A stretch of 64,000 nucleotides of DNA from COMBO-56-21 sp963705355 (GCA_963705355.1 OY970070.1:1426001-1490000), one strand, 5' to 3'; positions 27,144 to 35,309 are shown, numbered from the stretch's first letter. Notes: generated by a model from the sequence alone, not told the origin. Numbers and translations: made by a program.

Positions 27144-28012
27144 CTCTCGTGTGTAGGATAGACCGTTTTCCCATCAGGATGGATTCTGACGGTGCCGTGC
27201 CTCCCGGCCCAGCACTGAACGTTCAATCCCACTGGCAGACTTGCTGTGTGGCAATACGCATATTCGATGTTGAGCCCGAGACAGGTTGTCTTGCCGCCGA
27301 GGCCCATCGGGCCTATTCCGAGCATATTGATCGCCTCGAGGAGTTCTGTCTCCAGCTTCGCGATCTCAGGGTCCTTGTTGTGCTCATTGATCGGCCTCAG
27401 CAACGCCTCCTTCGCGAGCTTCATTGCGATGTCCGAAGAACCGCCGATTCCGACGCCCAATATCGTCGGCGGGCAGGGGTTGCTCCCGGCTCTGAGGACC
27501 GCATTGAGCACGAACTCCTTGATCCCCTTCAAGCCCTGGCTGGGGGTCAGCATCGCGAGCTGGCTCATGTTCTCGGAGCCCGCACCCTTCGTCATGACGG
27601 TGATCTCGATGTAGTCCTTGTCGTGTAGCTTCCAGTTGATGTACGGATGCCTCTCGCCCACGTTGTCGCCCGGGTTCTTCCTCGTGATCGGGTGTACTGC
27701 GTTCGGTCTCAGTGGCACCACTTTCGTGGCCTTCCTCACTCCTTCGACTATCCCCTTTGCGACATCGACCTTGCAGTCCTTGGGGACTGCCGCGTAGAAT
27801 ATCGTCACGCCGGTATCCTGGCACATCGGCGTGTTCCCCTTGAGCGCCATGTCGATGTTATCCACAATCGCTTTTAGCTGCATCTTCGGGACCTCGCCCG
27901 ACTCCGCAGCGTACGCCTTCCTCAGTGCTTCCTCGACGTCCCGCGGGAGCTTGACGACGGTCTTTCTGAGCAGCTCGACGGTTGCGTCCGTCACGTCCCC
28001 CTCAGTAACCAT
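27140..28012 (-). CDS. fumA: Fumarate hydratase class I, alpha subunit
   Basis: 290 residues, the N-terminal half of the bacterial one-chain class I fumarase, as is usual in archaea. The three 4Fe-4S cysteines are seen in MCQDTG (about 64), NPCPPTILG (about 183) and TTCLGL (about 262). The fourth iron is where substrate binds. It overlaps the beta-subunit gene by four bases, so translation is coupled. A TATA box at 28049-28059 lies between it and NMD3. Confidence 0.94.
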   Translation of the reverse strand: MVTEGDVTDATVELLRKTVVKLPRDVEEALRKAYAAESGEVPKMQLKAIVDNIDMALKGNTPMCQDTGVTIFYAAVPKDCKVDVAKGIVEGVRKATKVVPLRPNAVHPITRKNPGDNVGERHPYINWKLHDKDYIEITVMTKGAGSENMSQLAMLTPSQGLKGIKEFVLNAVLRAGSNPCPPTILGVGIGGSSDIAMKLAKEALLRPINEHNKDPEIAKLETELLEAINMLGIGPMGLGGKTTCLGLNIEYAYCHTASLPVGLNVQCWAGRHGTVRIHPDGKTVYPTHER

Positions 28013-28048
28013 AACTATCCAAGCCTCGTGCCTGGGAATGAGACGGAA

Positions 28049-28059
28049 GAATTAATGCC
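28049..28059 (-). promoter_or_regulatory. TATA box of the fumarase operon
   Basis: GGCATTAATTC on the minus strand, 40-45 bases ahead of the alpha-subunit ATG. It separates the fumarase genes from the upstream NMD3 operon. Confidence 0.45.
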
Positions 28060-28100
28060 TTTGGTTGGAACGGTTCTGTAACAAGTCGGAAACGAGACGA

Positions 28101-29135
28101 CTACCAGCTGTCGCTAAGGACGTACGCCCCGACCTTCGTCTTAACGAACCGGACCTGTTCCCCCTTTCGGGAGAAGCCGGATGGCTTCTTGACATCCACC
28201 GGAGTCATCGTTTCAGGGTCCAGCACCTGCAGCTCATTGGCTTTTTCCATCAAGACGACCGCCTTGACGACCTTGGAACTGGATTGCACGAGCGCGCACT
28301 CATCGGGTTCTTTGGACTTCAGCGCGCGCTCCTCCCCGGACACGAGGTCGACGACGTGGATCACGCCTCTCGACATGCTGCGGACATAGTATTCTCTTCC
28401 TTGATAGCCCACGATGTCGCCGTCAGAGAAAGACGGCAGACGGACCAGGTATGTCATTCTGTAGATGTCCTTGCCATCTCGCCTGCCCCAGAGGCTTGAC
28501 GATTCCTTGAACTCTGCACAGAGAGAATCCTGAAGTTCCCGCGCGACTGTCCGCGCAGCCGGTATCGTGCTGAAGTAGAAGTCAAGCCCGCCCTTGACGC
28601 GGTCGATCTTGCTCACGAACACCTCGCGGCTGCCCTTTCGCATGGAGGCGATCCTGTCTTTGACCAGCCGCTCGACTTCCCTCTCCTTCTGCTCCGGCAA
28701 TGAGCGCTCAGGGCCTCGCACCTGAAGAATGGCTTCGTAGTACTTGCCCTGCATCTTCGAGCATTCGGTGCAGGAGCCGCGCTTCAGCCGGACTATCGTC
28801 TCAAGCTCACGCTCGAAGCCGTGGCCTTCGACGGACAGGAGGACCGACACGGCTGCTTCGAGGTTCCTCTCGTCCCTCTCTTCGAGCTTCACGCGCATGT
28901 CCGTGACCTTCGCTCCTTTGGGAACGGTGAGGGAGCTCTCAATCGCGCGTTCGGCCGCCTCCCTGACAGAGCCAATATCCTCCCACCCGCGTTCGGTGAG
29001 CATCGAAGAGCAGTGAGCGCAGAGCGTTAGATCGACATGATCCGGAATGGAGGGTTGAACATGCTTCTTCGAGTAACACTGCTCGCACAGCGAACCTATC
29101 AGCTCGCCCTCACGCCCGCACTCAACGCAGAACAC
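28101..29135 (-). CDS. nmd3: NMD3 family protein
   Basis: 344 residues. Eukaryotic NMD3 is the 60S export adaptor; archaeal members are assumed to act on the large ribosomal subunit. Seen: the N-terminal zinc module CVECG...CEQCY, a second pair LCAHCSSML, and C-terminal-half pairs in GSCTECSKMQGKYYEAILQVR. This last is the most conserved segment of the family, with LDFYFSTIPAARTVARELQ following. The start is GTG, three bases after the stop of DUF424. It is the last gene of the MCM, DUF424, NMD3 operon. Confidence 0.9.
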   Translation of the reverse strand: MFCVECGREGELIGSLCEQCYSKKHVQPSIPDHVDLTLCAHCSSMLTERGWEDIGSVREAAERAIESSLTVPKGAKVTDMRVKLEERDERNLEAAVSVLLSVEGHGFERELETIVRLKRGSCTECSKMQGKYYEAILQVRGPERSLPEQKEREVERLVKDRIASMRKGSREVFVSKIDRVKGGLDFYFSTIPAARTVARELQDSLCAEFKESSSLWGRRDGKDIYRMTYLVRLPSFSDGDIVGYQGREYYVRSMSRGVIHVVDLVSGEERALKSKEPDECALVQSSSKVVKAVVLMEKANELQVLDPETMTPVDVKKPSGFSRKGEQVRFVKTKVGAYVLSDSW

Positions 29136-29432
29136 TCACATCATCCTCGCCATCTGGGCGTGAGGGACCCCGCCGATCACGAGGACGCGGCCCGGGTCGA
29201 CGAAGCCGCGTCTGATGGCGATCTCGAGCGTCTTCTCGCCCACGAGGTTCGCGATGGTGGCCATCTCGAGCCTGTTCACGAGCATGTCCTCGTCCCCCGA
29301 GTCGCCCTTGTAGAAACCCTCGGAGACGTGGATCTTGAGCTCCTCGGACCGAAAGGTCTTGCCGATGATGTCCCAGTCGCAGGCGGCCACGAGCACTTCC
29401 GGGCCCCGCCTGTAGACCTTGACGCTGATCAT
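29136..29432 (-). CDS. DUF424 family protein
   Basis: 98 residues, matching the archaeal DUF424 (COG2412) family in length and in the segments DWDIIGKTFRSEELKIHVSE and VNRLEMATIANLVGEK, ending with PHAQMARM. Function is unknown. It overlaps the MCM gene by four bases (ATGA) and abuts NMD3, so it is co-translated with both. Confidence 0.85.
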   Translation of the reverse strand: MISVKVYRRGPEVLVAACDWDIIGKTFRSEELKIHVSEGFYKGDSGDEDMLVNRLEMATIANLVGEKTLEIAIRRGFVDPGRVLVIGGVPHAQMARMM

Positions 29433-31474
29433 CCAATGCGCTCCTCGCTCGCGAGCTTGAAGTATCCCGGCTGGGGCGAATAGACCTCGCCAGCGTCGCT
29501 GAGCCTCTTCAGGAGCGCCCTCACCCTGTCCTCGGGAATGTTTTCGGATCCGGCCTTCTGGATCAGTTCCTCCGCGCTCACCCCTCTGCGCTCGTCCGAG
29601 AGCTGCTGCACCAGGCTCCTGAGAACGTATATCTGTTCTCTCTGGCTCCTGCTGGTGCCCGTCGCGATGAGGTCTATGTCGCGCCTCCCGCCCTCGCTCG
29701 CGACCTTCCCAAGATAGTACTCGACGATCTTGATCGCGCGATTCGCGTCCTCAGCTGTCACGATGGGGCTCAGCTTCGCTCTCGCGCTCGCTTCCGACAT
29801 ACGGATGAGCGCCTCGAGCTGTCTCGCGGTGATAGGCACCGAGGCCTCCTCGCCCTCGCCCAATTTCCTGATCGACACGTAGTATCCTTCGTGTGTGCGC
29901 ATCGCCTCATCGCTCATGATCGGGATGATGCGCTTGCTGTACGCCACATACTTCCTGAGAAACTCCCTGTCCATAGCCGGCACGAGGCCTTTGCTGTCCC
30001 GCATGATCTCCGCAACATCGACCGCGGTTATCTCGTCGGAGGACTCGTGCAGCTTCGCCTCGCCTCGGCGGTGCGCCCTTAGTATGTGTTTCGCCACGTT
30101 CCTGTCCTGCTCGGCATCTGGCCTGTCGGTCATCGTGAAGATCGCGTCGAATCTGGACAGCAGGGCAGGAGGAAGGTCGATCTGCTCAGCGATGTTCCTG
30201 TTCTCGTCGAACCGACCGTACTTCGGGTTCGCAGCTCCCAGGACAGCGCACCTGGACTGCAGGGTCGCCGTTATGCCGGCCTTCGCTACGGAAATCGTGC
30301 CCTGCTCGAGGCTCTCGTGGATGCTGGACCTGTCCTGATCGTTCATCTTGTCCAGCTCATCGATGCACGCGAGGCCCTTGTCGGCCAGAACAAGCGCACC
30401 CGCCTCGAGCGTCCACCTGCCCTCTCCGAACTCGTCCTTAACCGCGGCGGCAGTCAGCCCGGCTGCGGATGACGACTTGCCGGAAGTGTAGATGCCTCTT
30501 GGCGCCAGCTGCGCCATGTACCTCAGAATCTGCGACTTTGCGGTGCCTGGATCTCCGATGAGAGCGATGTGGATGTCGCCCCTTATCCGGGTGCCGTCGT
30601 CCATGACCTTTCCGACCCCTCCGAACAGCTGCAGCGCAAGCGCCTCCTTCTCCTGTTCGTAACCGTAGATCGTCGGGGATATGGAGGCAATGATTCTGTC
30701 GAATAGGTCAGGGGAGGCGGAGAACTCATGTATTTTCAACTCGTCCTCGGGCGTTATGAGAACTTCCTCGTACTCGTGCTCCTCGTACTCGACCGAATTG
30801 ATGTCGAGATGTATCTCGAACAGCGTGGACTTCACCTGGCCGCCCTTCTGCTGGCTCCTCAGAATGCCGTTGAGCATCACTCGATCTCCAGGAGATATCC
30901 TGCCGGAGAGATCGTCCTCGATGTAACCCACCAGTCTTTCAGGCTGTGCGCCCCCCCTCAGGCCCTCGGGGGGCTCTTGAATCTCGATCTTCTGGGTGTC
31001 CACGAACTTGGACGGGTCTGTGAGCAACCTGAATTTCGTCGAACCGGTCCCGCGGCCGCATCCGCCGTCATCCTTCGAGCATTCCAACGGCTCATGGAAC
31101 TGCATTCCCTCCTGCTCGACGGTAATCTTGTGGCCGCACCTCACGCACTCGAACTCCGCAACGGTCACCCTTGGCCTGACCTCAGTGGCCTTTCTGACCA
31201 GACCCTCGATGCTGACGAATGTCCCCAGGTGCTTTGCCCTGAGCTTCCTGATCTCTATCCTGGAATCGCGCGGCAGGCCCTTGATCCTGAAATGAAGGAA
31301 AGGGTTCGTGAGCGCGTGGGAGACCATCCTCTTGATGGCGTTCTCCGCGGACTTGAAAGAGAGTGTGGGGTTGACGAGAGTGTAGTTTGCAAGGTCGGGA
31401 TCGAATTTCTCGACTTCAAGGAAGTCGATGTATATGCTTCTCACATCAGGGTACAGGTCGGCGATGGCCGACAC
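29429..31474 (-). CDS. mcm: Replicative DNA helicase MCM
   Basis: 681 residues from GTG 31474. Homohexameric 3'-5' helicase of the archaeal replisome. Seen: OB/zinc region CVRCG...CSKDDGGC, N-C linker EDDLSGRISPGDRV, Walker A GDPGTAKSQ, Walker B ACIDELDKM, the sensor 1 Asn in LGAANPKYG, arginine finger LLSRFDAIF, and a C-terminal winged helix. The N-terminus is odd. The 20 codons upstream of the GTG (31475-31540) still encode the family's IWEEFLGGQERRHQ, equivalent to the start of other archaeal MCMs, but no start codon exists in that frame. ATG 31556, with GGGGGGAG ahead, is one frame off. See findings. Confidence 0.95.
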   Translation of the reverse strand: MSAIADLYPDVRSIYIDFLEVEKFDPDLANYTLVNPTLSFKSAENAIKRMVSHALTNPFLHFRIKGLPRDSRIEIRKLRAKHLGTFVSIEGLVRKATEVRPRVTVAEFECVRCGHKITVEQEGMQFHEPLECSKDDGGCGRGTGSTKFRLLTDPSKFVDTQKIEIQEPPEGLRGGAQPERLVGYIEDDLSGRISPGDRVMLNGILRSQQKGGQVKSTLFEIHLDINSVEYEEHEYEEVLITPEDELKIHEFSASPDLFDRIIASISPTIYGYEQEKEALALQLFGGVGKVMDDGTRIRGDIHIALIGDPGTAKSQILRYMAQLAPRGIYTSGKSSSAAGLTAAAVKDEFGEGRWTLEAGALVLADKGLACIDELDKMNDQDRSSIHESLEQGTISVAKAGITATLQSRCAVLGAANPKYGRFDENRNIAEQIDLPPALLSRFDAIFTMTDRPDAEQDRNVAKHILRAHRRGEAKLHESSDEITAVDVAEIMRDSKGLVPAMDREFLRKYVAYSKRIIPIMSDEAMRTHEGYYVSIRKLGEGEEASVPITARQLEALIRMSEASARAKLSPIVTAEDANRAIKIVEYYLGKVASEGGRRDIDLIATGTSRSQREQIYVLRSLVQQLSDERRGVSAEELIQKAGSENIPEDRVRALLKRLSDAGEVYSPQPGYFKLASEERIG

Positions 31475-31643
31475 CTGGTGCCTCCGCTCCTGCCCTCCCA
31501 GAAACTCCTCCCAGATGGCGACTAAGTCCTCAGGTGTGTATTCTTTCGGCGTTCATCTCCCCCCGTGTTTCGCAGTCGATGCCCTGCCCTTCCCTGAACG
31601 CTTGGCAAAAGGGGAAAGGGAATCGACAATGTGATACATAAGG

Positions 31644-32189
31644 CTACTCTGTTCGTTCATCTTTGTGTCTTTCGGTTGCATGGAGCATTCGTCTCTGCTC
31701 GGCGACGACCCCCGAGCTCGTGCTAGCAGCTGCGTAGGCCTCCAACCTCTCCAGATTCATCGCCATGAAGTTCGGGCCCCATTTGAACCGGCTCATCAGG
31801 TGCCCAGCGTGAGACTTGTCGCCCAATATGTACAGCGCTGCCGCCAGCGCCTCCGCGCTCGACAGTCTTTGAGGCTTGCCGAAGTTGGTCGGATTCGCAG
31901 CTAGCAGGAAGGGCAGACCACGGTGCCTCAGGCCGGCCTTCACTTTGGGGAATTTCACAAGCTTGTTCCACGAACAATCAACAACGAGGATTCCGAACCT
32001 GCTCGCGACTGGAAGATCCTCTTTCGAAAGAGCCTTCTCAGCTTCGGGATCGAGGACAAGCGCACCGCGTGGAATGAACCGGACCTTGGTGGCTTCCTTC
32101 AAATCGCCCAAGCGGATGAGCTTGGACGCCGTGCACTTCTTCGGGTCGTCCTCATGCTCCATCAACGCGTAGAGCCTAATCTCTGCCAT
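31644..32189 (-). CDS. tsr3: 16S rRNA aminocarboxypropyltransferase Tsr3
   Basis: 181 residues. Tsr3 transfers the aminocarboxypropyl group of S-adenosylmethionine to an N1-methylpseudouridine near the decoding site of small-subunit rRNA. Family segments: HEDDPKKCTASKLIR, PRGALVLDP, ILVVDCSWNKLVKF, RGLPFLLAANPTNFGKP, LSSAEALAAALYILG, and FKWGPNFMAMN. The open frame extends upstream, but homology starts at this ATG, and the TATA-like CTAAATAC near 32218 is at leaderless distance. ATG 32210 would add seven residues. Confidence 0.9.
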   Translation of the reverse strand: MAEIRLYALMEHEDDPKKCTASKLIRLGDLKEATKVRFIPRGALVLDPEAEKALSKEDLPVASRFGILVVDCSWNKLVKFPKVKAGLRHRGLPFLLAANPTNFGKPQRLSSAEALAAALYILGDKSHAGHLMSRFKWGPNFMAMNLERLEAYAAASTSSGVVAEQRRMLHATERHKDERTE

Positions 32190-32410
32190 GTCGGAACCAA
32201 GAGTGGCCATGCCAGTATTTAGTGGTACGCGACGGTACTCTGAATCTGGCCGATGGTTCTTAAGTCTAGATTGACGATATGTGCCCGCCACGATGACGAG
32301 ATAATTCCTGCTGACCTGTGATGACAGACGGGCGATCCGAGTGGCAGGGCTTTTCCTCGAAAGGAATATACCCGAGCGAGGCATCCGAGGGGAAAAGGAG
32401 TTGATATCCA

Positions 32411-32827
32411 ATGGTGACTGGATTCGACTATCTCAGCAAAGACCAAGCGCTTCAGGAGCATTGGCTTAGGAGGTTCGTTGCAATCGTGATCGACTCAATC
32501 ATCGTGTTCGCCCCCACCTCGACACTGTTCCACCTGGTCGGGATGTCTTGGCTGTTCCCCTGGTGGTTCGCGGGCGGTATCCTGTTCTTGTACGCATCGT
32601 TCTTCGACGCCTCGATCGGGGGCACCCTCGGCAAGATGACAATGCGCCTCAAAGCGGTGTCTACGACGGGCCAGATGACCCTGGTGCAGGCGTTCATGAG
32701 GAATGTGTCCAAGGTGTTCGCACCGCTTCTGTTACTTGATTGGATCATCGGAATGGCGGTGGACTCCCGCGATCCAAGACAGAAGTGGACCGACCAGATG
32801 GCGAGGACGTCGGTGATGCTCCACTAG
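32411..32827 (+). CDS. RDD family membrane protein
   Basis: 138 residues with about three hydrophobic segments. The RDD motif appears as RRFVAIVIDSIIV, followed by SIGGTLGKMTMRLKAVSTTG and a closing DPRQKWTDQMARTSV. RDD proteins are small integral membrane proteins; some are proposed Na+/H+ exchange components, but the role here is unknown. Its end overlaps the convergent winged-helix gene by four bases. Confidence 0.85.
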   Translation: MVTGFDYLSKDQALQEHWLRRFVAIVIDSIIVFAPTSTLFHLVGMSWLFPWWFAGGILFLYASFFDASIGGTLGKMTMRLKAVSTTGQMTLVQAFMRNVSKVFAPLLLLDWIIGMAVDSRDPRQKWTDQMARTSVMLH

Positions 32828-33033
32828 GGCACCGACCAGATCCATCCTCTTCTCTCGAACGAGACCTCCCCCTTGATGAGCCCCTTCTTCTTCATCTTGG
32901 TGAGGAAGATGACCGTCTGATCCGGGCAGCGCTTGCGTTGCCTCCTCGCGAGCTTCTCGATCTGCACGGTGCTCAGAGGACCTTGCTCTCTGAGAAGCCT
33001 GATGACAAAGGTTTCAGCCACGCTTTCGCTCAT
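32824..33033 (-). CDS. Small winged-helix protein
   Basis: 69 residues from ATG 33033: an N-terminal helix, then a helix-turn-helix-like stretch (LSTVQIEKLARRQRKRCPDQTVIFLTKMKKKGLI) and a basic beta-wing ending in GWIWSVP. It is probably a DNA-binding protein. ATG 33033 is preferred because a TATA-like TTTTATGG at 33058-33065 gives leaderless spacing. ATGs at 33060 and 33099 are alternatives giving up to 91 residues. It lies just downstream of the pilin terminator on the same strand; a role in pilin control is only a possibility. Confidence 0.5.
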   Translation of the reverse strand: MSESVAETFVIRLLREQGPLSTVQIEKLARRQRKRCPDQTVIFLTKMKKKGLIKGEVSFERRGWIWSVP

Positions 33034-33204
33034 GGGGAGCGTGTCAGGGATCTTCTCCATAAAACGGCCTATGACTCCGAGCCAGAAAGTACTTTCCATA
33101 GAGACTGGCTCGGCTTTGGGAGAGGAACTCCCATGGAGATGGAGCAGCTTCAAACGAACAGTGTCGATAGCCCAGGAAGATAACAGAAAAATGAAAGGAA
33201 ATTT

Positions 33205-33227
33205 GAAGAAGCCTCGCGGGCCTCTTC
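33205..33227 (-). terminator. Hairpin terminator after the two-pilin operon
   Basis: Nine-base stem GAAGAGGCC with GGCTTCTTC around loop CGCGA, followed on the minus strand by a T-rich run. An identical hairpin follows the third pilin gene at 34620-34642. Confidence 0.6.
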
Positions 33228-33273
33228 AACAAAGAGGTTTGAGTCCGTTCGGTCGGCGATGCAGATGGTCCAT

Positions 33274-33804
33274 CTAGCCGGTGAAGCTGACGCCTTGGCC
33301 GCACTGCTCGCCAGTGACCTTGTAGAGCAGGACTGCGGTGTACGTGGTGCTCGAGAGGAATGCGTTCGCTCCCTGGTACTTGAGGGTGAAGTAGTCCGTG
33401 CCACTCACATAGCCGTTGCCGCTCACATCAGTCAACATGCAGGCAACTGTGATGACTGTGGTGGTTCCCAAGGTCTTCGTGCTGTAGTTGTACGAAGTCA
33501 CTGTCAGCTGATTTGCCTTGGCTGGGCTCCACTCTGCGATATTCGTGCCATCCGACAGCTGTATCTTCACATCATCCCACGGAACATCGGTCTTCGTTAT
33601 GGATATGACGGTTATCTTCTGACCGTATGTTATCGTTGTTTTTGAATACGATGCAGCTGGCGTCGTAGTCGACGTGCCCCCGAATCCCAGGACCATGACA
33701 TACAGCACGGCCGCCAGAACGACGGTGATCGCGACCATCAGGATGGTTGCGATGACGGGGGATACCGCCTCAGACTCCTTCCGGATTAACCAAATCTTCT
33801 TCAT
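33274..33804 (-). CDS. Type IV pilin/archaellin-like protein, copy A
   Basis: 176 residues from ATG 33804, which has GGAGGAGAG just ahead and begins 14 bases after the stop of copy B. The start is a class III signal peptide: MKKIWLIRK, then ESEAVSPVIATILMVAITVV. Prepilin peptidase cleavage is expected after K9, leaving a hydrophobic helix that packs in the filament core. This is the DUF1628 (archaeal pilin N-terminal) signature. The rest is a Thr/Ser/Val-rich beta domain with two cysteines (in VACMLTD and EQCGQG) that could form a disulfide. It shares most residues with copies B and C. The middle of the gene matches copy C, not the adjacent copy B. Confidence 0.85.
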   Translation of the reverse strand: MKKIWLIRKESEAVSPVIATILMVAITVVLAAVLYVMVLGFGGTSTTTPAASYSKTTITYGQKITVISITKTDVPWDDVKIQLSDGTNIAEWSPAKANQLTVTSYNYSTKTLGTTTVITVACMLTDVSGNGYVSGTDYFTLKYQGANAFLSSTTYTAVLLYKVTGEQCGQGVSFTG

Positions 33805-33818
33805 GGTTCTCTCCTCCT

Positions 33819-34340
33819 CTAGCCGGTGAAGCTGACACCTTGGCCGCACCGCTCACCAGTGACCTTGTAGAGCAGGACTGCGGTGTACGTGGTGGTCGAG
33901 GAGAATGCTGTCGCTCCCCAGTACTTGAGGGTGAAGTAGTCCGTGCCACTCACATAGCCATTGCCGCTCACATCAGTCAACACGCAGTTGACGGCTACGC
34001 CTCCCACGGTATTTGTGCTGTAGTTGTACGCAGTTGATGTCAGCTGATTTGCCTTGGCTGGGCTCCACTGTACGATGGTGGTGCCATCCGACAGCTGTAT
34101 CTTCACATCATCCCACGGAACATCGGTCTTCGTTATGGATATGATGGTTATCTTCTGACCATATGTTATCGTGGCCTTCGAATACGTCGCAGCTGGCGTG
34201 GTGGTCGACGTGCCCCCGAATCCCAGGACCATGACATACAGCACGGCCGCCAGAACGACGGTGATCGCGACCATCAGGATGGTTGCGATGACGGGGGATA
34301 CCGCCTCAGAATCCTTTCGGATTAACCATGTCTTCTTCAT
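33819..34340 (-). CDS. Type IV pilin/archaellin-like protein, copy B
   Basis: 173 residues. Same layout as copy A: MKKTWLIRK, then DSEAVSPVIATILMVAITVV, then a beta-rich domain with cysteines in VNCVLTD and ERCGQG. The protein differs from copy C mainly around residues 50-60, 85-95 and 105-120. First gene of a two-gene unit with copy A. Its leader holds the hairpin at 34357-34374 and Shine-Dalgarno GCAGGAGGAC 10 bases ahead of the ATG. Confidence 0.87.
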   Translation of the reverse strand: MKKTWLIRKDSEAVSPVIATILMVAITVVLAAVLYVMVLGFGGTSTTTPAATYSKATITYGQKITIISITKTDVPWDDVKIQLSDGTTIVQWSPAKANQLTSTAYNYSTNTVGGVAVNCVLTDVSGNGYVSGTDYFTLKYWGATAFSSTTTYTAVLLYKVTGERCGQGVSFTG

Positions 34341-34356
34341 CTAGTTTTGTCCTCCT

Positions 34357-34374
34357 GCGGACCTTACGGCCCGC
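34357..34374 (-). promoter_or_regulatory. Leader hairpin of pilin B mRNA
   Basis: GCGGGCCGTAAGGTCCGC folds into a seven-pair stem with a GTAA loop directly ahead of the Shine-Dalgarno. It is conserved exactly ahead of copy C (35230-35247). It could affect stability or ribosome access of a highly expressed mRNA. Confidence 0.55.
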
Positions 34375-34400
34375 ATGGAGTGTAATACGCCCGAGCGAGG

Positions 34401-34409
34401 CTTAAATAG
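34401..34409 (-). promoter_or_regulatory. TATA box of the pilin BA operon
   Basis: CTATTTAAG on the minus strand, about 61 bases ahead of ATG 34340. It implies a leader of roughly 38 bases, unlike the leaderless genes elsewhere in the window. Confidence 0.6.
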
Positions 34410-34436
34410 GTTTGTGGGTGATTCTCAGACCCGAGC

Positions 34437-34454
34437 GTTATCGACATCGATAAC
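34437..34454. promoter_or_regulatory. Perfect palindrome upstream of the pilin B promoter
   Basis: GTTATCGACATCGATAAC has eight-base perfect arms around CA. It lies 27 bases upstream of the TATA box. A degenerate copy stands at the same spacing ahead of pilin C (35310-35327). It could be the site of a dimeric activator. Confidence 0.5.
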
Positions 34455-34480
34455 TGTCGATTGACTGCTTCTTGCAATGC

Positions 34481-34505
34481 CGCATCACTGAGAGCTGCAA
34501 GAAGA
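34481..34505. repeat. 25-base element conserved upstream of both pilin promoters
   Basis: A 25-base sequence beginning CGCATCACTGAGAGCTGC is identical here and at 35354-35378, each 71 bases beyond the TATA box. It is followed by an inverted repeat, AAGAAGAC with GTCTTCTT, in this copy (34500-34518). Confidence 0.55.
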
Positions 34506-34619
34506 CGCAGTCTTCTTACTTCAAAGCGCAAGGCATAGAAACGTCGGCATCACCCGAAAAAGGCGACGGCATCGACTCATCGGAGAAACCAGAAGAAATG
34601 GAATAAGAAAAGAGATTTC

Positions 34620-34642
34620 GAAGAAGCCTCGCGGGCCTCTTC
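34620..34642 (-). terminator. Hairpin terminator after pilin C
   Basis: Same nine-pair hairpin as at 33205-33227, followed by a T-rich stretch on the minus strand. It separates pilin C from the pilin BA operon. Confidence 0.6.
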
Positions 34643-34688
34643 AACAAAGAGGTTTGAGTCCGTTCGGTCGGCGATGCAGATGGTCCAT

Positions 34689-35213
34689 CTAGCCGGTGAA
34701 GCTGACGCCTTGGCCGCACCGCTCACCAGTGACCTCGTAGAGCAGGACTGCGGTGTACGTGGTGGTCGAGGAGAATGCTGTCGCTCCCTGGTACTTGAGG
34801 GTGAAGTAGTCCGTGCCACTCACATAGCCGTTGCCGCTCACATCAGTCAGCACGCAGACGACCGTGGGGCCGCCTGTCAAGGTCTTCGTGCTGTAGTTGT
34901 ACGCAGTTGATGTCAGCTGATTTGCCTTGGCTGGGCTCCACTCTACGATGTTCGTGCCATCCGACAGCTGTATCTTCACATCATCCCACGGAACATCGGT
35001 CTTCGTTATGGATATGATGGTTATCTTCTGACCGTATGTTATCGTTGTTTTTGAATACGATGCAGCTGGCGTCGTAGTCGACGTGCCCCCGAATCCCAGG
35101 ACCATGACATACAGCACGGCCGCCAGAACGACGGTGATCGCGACCATCAGGATGGTTGCGATGACGGGGGATACCGCCTCAGAATCCTTTCGGATTAACC
35201 ATGTCTTCTTCAT
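34689..35213 (-). CDS. Type IV pilin/archaellin-like protein, copy C
   Basis: 174 residues. N-terminus identical to copy B (MKKTWLIRKDSEAVSPV), residues around 50-60 identical to copy A (AASYSKTTITYGQ), so it is a mosaic of the other two. Two cysteines are conserved (VVCVLTD, ERCGQG). It has its own promoter, leader hairpin and terminator, so it is monocistronic. A filament subunit for adhesion or motility is expected; no assembly ATPase or prepilin peptidase gene is in the window. Confidence 0.87.
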   Translation of the reverse strand: MKKTWLIRKDSEAVSPVIATILMVAITVVLAAVLYVMVLGFGGTSTTTPAASYSKTTITYGQKITIISITKTDVPWDDVKIQLSDGTNIVEWSPAKANQLTSTAYNYSTKTLTGGPTVVCVLTDVSGNGYVSGTDYFTLKYQGATAFSSTTTYTAVLLYEVTGERCGQGVSFTG

Positions 35214-35229
35214 CTAGTTTTGTCCTCCT

Positions 35230-35247
35230 GCGGACCTTACGGCCCGC
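35230..35247 (-). promoter_or_regulatory. Leader hairpin of pilin C mRNA
   Basis: Identical to the hairpin ahead of pilin B: seven-pair stem, GTAA loop, directly upstream of GCAGGAGGAC. Confidence 0.55.
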
Positions 35248-35273
35248 ATGGAGTGTAATACGCCAGAGCGAGG

Positions 35274-35282
35274 CTTAAATTG
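35274..35282 (-). promoter_or_regulatory. TATA box of pilin C
   Basis: CAATTTAAG on the minus strand, 61 bases ahead of the ATG, the same distance as in copy B but with a two-base change in the box (CTATTTAAG there), which may set a different strength. Confidence 0.55.
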
Positions 35283-35309
35283 CTTTGCGCGTGGTTCTCA
35301 GAGACAATC

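Noticed and set aside
31644..32411. Longer tsr3 frame starting at 32411
   Set aside because: The extra 74 codons show no homology and overlap the promoter; family members begin at ATG 32189.
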